From an uncultured Gemmatimonadota bacterium (lineage in GTDB: Bacteria > Gemmatimonadota > Gemmatimonadetes > Gemmatimonadales > GWC2-71-9): a stretch of DNA of 11,778 nucleotides. The position numbers and the translations under genes were made by a program. Positions 6,833 through 11,778 of this stretch are shown here, piece after piece. The DNA is taken from contig CAMLHP010000058.1 in the NCBI GenBank assembly GCA_946479805.1, positions 1 through 11,778 on the forward strand, in the 5' to 3' direction. The first letter of the stretch is position 1. Every line of letters starts with the position of its first letter. The notes under the pieces were generated by a model. That model was given only the letters and a program-made list of their open reading frames with translations, did no database searches and was not told where the DNA came from.

Positions 6833-8440
6833 ATGCCTGAATTGATGATGGAGGACCCATGCTCCCAGGGCAGCTCCAGTCGTGCGTTGCTGGTGGCGGC
6901 TCTCCTGCTGTTGCCTTCCTGCGCGACCGCCCAGTTACCCTCGCGCGACTGGCGGCCGGACGAGCGCGTGGTCATTGGTGACTTCAGGTTCATCAATGCA
7001 GTGGCGGCGACCTACGACCGGGTCTATGCGGTCTCGCCCTGGCAGCTGCTGATCTGGCGCCCAGGATTCCGTGAATGGGAAGGCCCGTTCAATCCGCCCG
7101 ATCCCCGCTTCCTCCAGGGCGTCACCGCGGCGCTGGCTGATCCGCTCGACAACTCGGTCTGGCTGGCGCGACCCCGTGGCTGGACCCGTTACGAACCAGA
7201 CCTCAGGCTCTGGTCCGGCGGGGATGTGCCGGGCGGGATTCAGGCCATCGCGTTCGACCTGTCCAACCCCACCGGCGGGCTGCTCATGCGAACCCGGGAG
7301 GGGTGGTTCGAACTCCAGCGCGGCGCATTGTCGCCGGTACCGGCCTCGGCACCGCAGCAACCAGTCGTCCCTCCATCGGTGGATGGGTTCCTGCGCGACC
7401 ATCCCGCGCTGGCCGGACTCTCGGCGGGTGTGCTTGCCGACGCCCGGCTTCGCCGAGCCGGCTTCACTTCGGTCGCCCGCAGCTTCGACCGCATGGGATG
7501 GTACCTGGGCACTTCGGGCGTCGGGATGTTCTTCCTGCCCGAGGGGGCGGCCGTTCCCGAACCGCTGCCATTCGGTGTTGCCGGACCTTCGGTGTCCGCG
7601 CTCTTTGCCGTGCCGGGCGGGATCTGGGCCATGAGCGAGCGCACCAGCCTCAACGACGCCACGCTCACGTTCCTCTCCTCCGACCTGCGTGAGGTGCGGT
7701 ATCTCGCAGGCCCGTCCGCCACGGGACTCCCGTTCAACACGGCGCGGAAGCTCACAGGTGCAGGGCAGGGGCTCTGGGCCGCCACCGACCAGGGCGCCGC
7801 ACGCATAGAACTGGAAAGCGGCAGGGTTGAGCTGCTGGACGACACCCGCGGCCTTCCCGACCGGCGGGTCTTCGATGTCACCACCCGTCAGGGCTGGCTC
7901 GGCGTGGCAAGTGAAACCGGCGTGGTGCGCTACACCCTCGATTCGCTGGTACCGCTCCGGGTTGCACCGTCGCTTGACCGCGTCGCCTACGCCATCGCCC
8001 TGAACGCCGACACGACCTGGATCGGAACCGACGACGGCCTGGTATTCACGCTCGGCGAGGGCGGCGACCTCCAGAGGCCCGCCGGCATGCAGGGACTCGA
8101 GTTCGCCGAGCCGGTCATACGGCTGGCGTGGATGGGACGCTCTCTCGTCGGCCTTACACCCACGCGGGTCATCTGGCGGAACGACTCGAGCCAGTGGCAG
8201 GCAGGTGTGGATTACGAGAACCAGCTGGGCCGGCTGAGGTCTCTGGTGGTTGATGGGGAAGGCGTGTGGCTTGCCGGCGAGCGCGGGGCAGGCTGGGCTC
8301 GCCTGGGCCTGCCTGTCGTGCGGCCCGTGCTCGAGGGTGACATACCGGGCGACGCCCGCGACGTGGCGGTGGATGAGGATTACGTCTGGATAGCCTCGGA
8401 AGGCGGGGTCGTTCGCTTCACCCGTGAGGCGCTCCGGTGA
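6833..8440 (+). CDS. Predicted secreted beta-propeller protein, unknown function
   Basis: I do not recognise a named family. From the ATG at 6833 it is 535 residues. A hydrophobic core RALLVAALLLLPSC (17-30) followed by ATAQ looks like an export signal: either signal peptidase I cleavage near ATA-Q (33/34) or a lipoprotein site at Cys 30, where the preceding LPS is a poor lipobox. The rest is about 11 blade-like repeats of 35-45 residues, each with a hydrophobic strand, a Gly/Asp turn and a V/G-W-x-A/G strand, for example VWLARPRGWTRY (109-120), LWAATDQGAARI (314-325), TWIGTDDGLVF (395-405), VWLAGERGAGWARL (478-491) and VWIASEGGVVRF (518-529). This resembles two-component-regulator (Reg_prop) or ligand-binding propellers. 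Start choice is uncertain: ATGs at 6845 and 6848 are in frame, and the only good ribosome site points to an out-of-frame ATG. Its stop overlaps thiL (GTGA). Confidence 0.8.
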   Translation: MPELMMEDPCSQGSSSRALLVAALLLLPSCATAQLPSRDWRPDERVVIGDFRFINAVAATYDRVYAVSPWQLLIWRPGFREWEGPFNPPDPRFLQGVTAALADPLDNSVWLARPRGWTRYEPDLRLWSGGDVPGGIQAIAFDLSNPTGGLLMRTREGWFELQRGALSPVPASAPQQPVVPPSVDGFLRDHPALAGLSAGVLADARLRRAGFTSVARSFDRMGWYLGTSGVGMFFLPEGAAVPEPLPFGVAGPSVSALFAVPGGIWAMSERTSLNDATLTFLSSDLREVRYLAGPSATGLPFNTARKLTGAGQGLWAATDQGAARIELESGRVELLDDTRGLPDRRVFDVTTRQGWLGVASETGVVRYTLDSLVPLRVAPSLDRVAYAIALNADTTWIGTDDGLVFTLGEGGDLQRPAGMQGLEFAEPVIRLAWMGRSLVGLTPTRVIWRNDSSQWQAGVDYENQLGRLRSLVVDGEGVWLAGERGAGWARLGLPVVRPVLEGDIPGDARDVAVDEDYVWIASEGGVVRFTREALR

Positions 8441-9392
8441 CCCGCATGGGTGAAGGGCCCGAGTTCGACCGGATCCGTGGCATCATGGCAGCGCTGGGCG
8501 ATGCCGCGGGCGACCTCGGCGACGACGCCGGGGAAGTCCCGGCCGGCGAGGGTACGCTCATCGCCAGCACTGATGCGAGCGTGGAGCACGTCCATTTCCA
8601 GCGGGACTGGCTCAGCTCCGAGGAGATCGGCTGGCGAGCAGCTGCCGCGGCGCTCTCGGATATCTCGGCGCAGGGCGGGGTCCCCGTCGCGCTCCTCACC
8701 GCACTGGCGCTGCCCGCCAGTACTCCCGAGACCGAGATCAGCGGCGTGATGCGCGGGGTGGGAGCGGTGGCGCGCTCGGTGGGCGTCAAGGTGGCAGGCG
8801 GTGACCTGGTGCGGGCCCGGGACTGGAGCGTGACTGTGACCGTACTGGGACGGGCGGAGCGGCCGGTGCGCCGTTCAGGCGCCTCGCCTGGTGATGCGCT
8901 TTGGGTGACAGGTACGCTGGGTGGAGCGCGCGCCGCGCTCGACGCCTGGCTGGCCGGCCACGTGCCTCCTGACGGGGCACGACAGGCATTTGCCCACCCG
9001 CCCCTCCGCGTGACCGCCGGCCGCTGGCTCTCCTCCCATGGAGCGACTGCCATGATGGACCTGAGCGATGGCCTCGTGGCTGATGTGAATCACCTCGCGT
9101 CCGCCTCGGGCCTGGAAGCGACCGTCAGGCTGGAGCGGGTACCGGTCGCTCCCGATGCAGCCGTGGCAGCCACCAAGCTTGGCACTGACCCGGCGCTCTA
9201 TGCAGCGAGGGGCGGAGAAGACTATGAGCTGCTGGTGGCCATGCCGCCGGCTTTCGACGACGCAGCCGTCCGGGAATTCGAGACGGCAACCGGACACGGC
9301 ATCACCCAGGTGGGGAAGCTGTCGCGCGGAAGTGGTGTGAAGTTGCTGCTCAGGGGCGAGCGGATACGAGCCACCGGCTTCGATCATTTCCG

Positions 9393-9396
<4 letters not shown>
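8437..9396 (+). CDS. thiL: Thiamine-monophosphate kinase (ThiL-like, AIR synthase superfamily)
   Basis: Phosphorylates thiamine monophosphate to thiamine pyrophosphate with ATP, the last step of thiamine cofactor synthesis. The 319 residues match ThiL (about 325). Metal/nucleotide motifs appear in the expected order: GDD (28-30), STDASVEHVHF (44-54), ALSDISAQGGVP (72-83), GGD (121-123), RRSGASPGDALWVTG (145-159), MMDLSDGL (206-213) and ARGGEDYELL (257-266). Several positions differ from the usual consensus: GDDAGEV instead of GDDAAV, SVEHVHF instead of LVEGVHF, and GGDLVRA instead of GGDTTRG, so it is a diverged member. The GTG at 8437 overlaps the preceding stop and has GAGG at 8426-8429; an ATG at 8446 is a less likely alternative. 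No other thiamine genes are in the window. Confidence 0.88.
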
Positions 9397-11723
<2,327 letters not shown>

Positions 11724-11726
<3 letters not shown>

Positions 11727-11778
11727 CAGGGGCGGGACTCGAACCCGCGACCCCGGCATTATGAGTGCCGTGCTCTAA
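11724..11778 (-). tRNA. tRNA with anticodon CAU (probably elongator tRNA-Met), 5' part outside the window
   Basis: Read on the - strand from the window edge, the sequence gives the end of the D arm (TTAGAGC), anticodon stem CGGCA/TGCCG with loop CTCATAA and anticodon CAT (11763-11761), variable loop GGGTC, T stem GCGGG/CCCGC with loop TTCGAGT, and the acceptor 3' strand CCCTGCT plus discriminator A at 11724. No CCA is encoded; TTC follows. The anticodon stem lacks the three G-C pairs of initiator tRNA, so this is not fMet. Elongator Met is likeliest; tRNA-Ile2 with lysidine-modified CAU is the alternative. The missing 5' acceptor strand should read AGCAGGG just beyond the window. It overlaps the ftsB stop codon by three bases. 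Confidence 0.9.

Noticed and set aside
6859..6981. Short 40-codon reading frame after the GGAGGA site.
   Set aside because: It lies in the shadow of the signal-peptide region and has no recognisable features; kept only as a start-signal puzzle in the findings.

Overview
This is a compact, GC-rich bacterial chromosome segment. Ten complete housekeeping or conserved protein genes and two small conserved genes all lie on the + strand, and the 3' part of a tRNA gene enters from the right edge on the - strand. Gene content, many GTG starts, very short gaps and a Minf_1886-family gene resemble Gemmatimonadota. That assignment is an inference from memory of such gene orders; no marker gene in the window proves it. 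I see no transposase, integrase, CRISPR array, phage gene or clear compositional break.

Region 1 (1-2883) holds a CPBP-family membrane protease, a 3-hydroxybutyryl-CoA dehydrogenase (ATGA overlap with the protease) and a leucine-dehydrogenase-type amino acid dehydrogenase. The gap between the two dehydrogenases is made entirely of ten 7-bp units (1740-1809). Both enzymes are NAD(P)-type dehydrogenases that could serve branched-chain amino acid or acyl-CoA catabolism.

Region 2 (2901-6796) is a tight chain: ribose-5-phosphate isomerase B, serine hydroxymethyltransferase, a Minf_1886-family protein, a 64-residue zinc-ribbon protein and the bifunctional NAD(P)HX epimerase/dehydratase. These act in pentose phosphate, one-carbon and nucleotide-cofactor repair metabolism.

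Region 3 (6833-10100) is a predicted secreted beta-propeller of unknown role, then a thiamine-monophosphate kinase and a PlsC-type acyltransferase, joined by GTGA overlaps. Region 4 (10165-11778) is enolase followed by an FtsB/DivIC-like divisome protein (the eno-ftsB order is also found in Escherichia coli), whose stop codon lies inside the 3' end of a convergent tRNA with anticodon CAU.

Six of the gene junctions are 4-nt stop/start overlaps, so much of the window is probably transcribed polycistronically with coupled translation. No gene-free stretch exceeds about 70 bases. I did not find a convincing new multi-gene system. The items most worth a second look are the heptamer array that forms the hbd/leucine dehydrogenase junction, the orphan beta-propeller with a conflicting start signal, and the ftsB/tRNA overlap.
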